Positions 12,709-12,967 of a stretch of 12,967 bases of DNA are shown in pieces (the first letter of the stretch is position 1; each line of letters opens with the position of its first letter). Origin of the DNA: an uncultured Bacilli bacterium (GTDB lineage: Bacteria > Bacillota_I > Bacilli_A > RF39 > UBA660); NCBI GenBank assembly GCA_947627835.1, contig CANQXM010000031.1, positions 1 through 12,967 on the forward strand, in the 5' to 3' direction. The translations under genes were made by a program, and so were the position numbers. The notes beneath the pieces are model-generated. The model saw only the letters and a program-made list of their open reading frames with translations, searched no databases and had not been told where the DNA came from.

Positions 12709-12967
12709 ATGAAAATGAAATATAAAGTAGCCTTATTTGTAATTGGAATGTTAATCCTTGGAACAACCTACACAGGAATTACGTATTCCTTATGGTTGCA
12801 AACGTTTGAAGGAGAAGAGACCAACACCATTAAAACAGGATGCTTTGAAATTGAGTATAAAGAAAAGAGCAAATCATTGTCATTAAAAAATAGCTATCCA
12901 GTCAGTGATGGGAAGGCATTAAAAGAATTAAAGCCTTATACACTGCGCGTAACAAATACATGTAGTA
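12709..12967 (+). CDS. Exported TasA/camelysin-like protein (partial, runs off the window)
   Basis: The first 86 residues of a protein cut by the window end. It has a lysine-rich start (MKMKYK), a hydrophobic segment (about 7-25) and a probable cleavage region near TYSLW. The mature part has TNTIKTGCFEIEY and later LKPYTLRVTNTC. The layout (signal, short linker, T-G-C/T-x-x-I beta strand, then N-x-G/K-like strands) resembles TasA/camelysin (CalY)-type exported beta-sandwich proteins and many small surface proteins of uncultured Firmicutes. The resemblance is in pattern only. No SipW-like signal peptidase gene is visible. AAAGGGTG serves as ribosome site. The two cysteines (about 47 and 85) could form a disulfide or reflect a distinct subfamily. 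Confidence 0.6.
   Translation, partial: MKMKYKVALFVIGMLILGTTYTGITYSLWLQTFEGEETNTIKTGCFEIEYKEKSKSLSLKNSYPVSDGKALKELKPYTLRVTNTCS

Noticed and set aside
1..12967. CRISPR array, insertion sequence, tRNA or rRNA
   Set aside because: No regularly spaced repeats, transposase, cloverleaf or rRNA-like sequence was seen on either strand.

Overview
The window is AT-rich DNA with standard-code stops (TGA ends the SPOR-protein, spoIVFB and ysxB genes). Strong GGAGG-type ribosome sites and bacterial sigma-A-like promoters point to a low-GC Firmicute of the Bacilli/Erysipelotrichia kind, probably a gut or host-associated lineage; the species cannot be named. The best clue is gene order. Read left to right, the core genes follow the classical Bacillus comC-spoIIB-maf-radC-mreBCD-minCD-spoIVFAB-rplU-ysxB-rpmA-spo0B-obg neighbourhood, but maf, mreB, minC, minD and spo0B are absent from their expected positions and other genes have been inserted.

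Layout. (1) 26-3555: a type IV prepilin peptidase, a polytopic GT-C-like glycosyltransferase, and, on the minus strand, a PilB/GspE assembly ATPase. The last two converge on a shared bidirectional terminator. (2) 3695-7254: a tightly packed plus-strand operon of a SpoIIB-like SPOR-domain protein, radC, mreC, mreD, a SpoIVFA-like degenerate LytM protein and the SpoIVFB-like M50 protease, with several overlapping ends. (3) 7251-8310: the ribosomal operon rplU-ysxB(prp)-rpmA. It has a promoter overlapping the spoIVFB stop, an L21-type leader that can pair with its own ribosome site, and a terminator. L27 carries the cleavable N-terminus that Prp processes. (4) 8368-10945: accessory genes where spo0B would be expected: an unrecognised 314-residue protein, an 11-codon tryptophan-rich micro-ORF with its own strong ribosome site and UUCG terminator, a CPBP/Abi-family membrane protein that has lost both motif histidines, and a small two-membrane-segment exported protein. 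(5) 10958-12967: obgE, a convergent DUF192 protein overlapping its end, and the start of an exported TasA/camelysin-like protein that runs off the window.

Together the genes concern the cell surface and division/sporulation machinery (MreCD, SPOR, SpoIVFAB, type IV pili) and ribosome production (L21, L27, Prp, ObgE). The most unusual items are the Trp-rich micro-ORF unit at about 9329-9451 and the probable pseudoprotease next to it. There is no gene-free stretch over 300 bases, and no tRNA, rRNA, CRISPR array or insertion sequence was seen.
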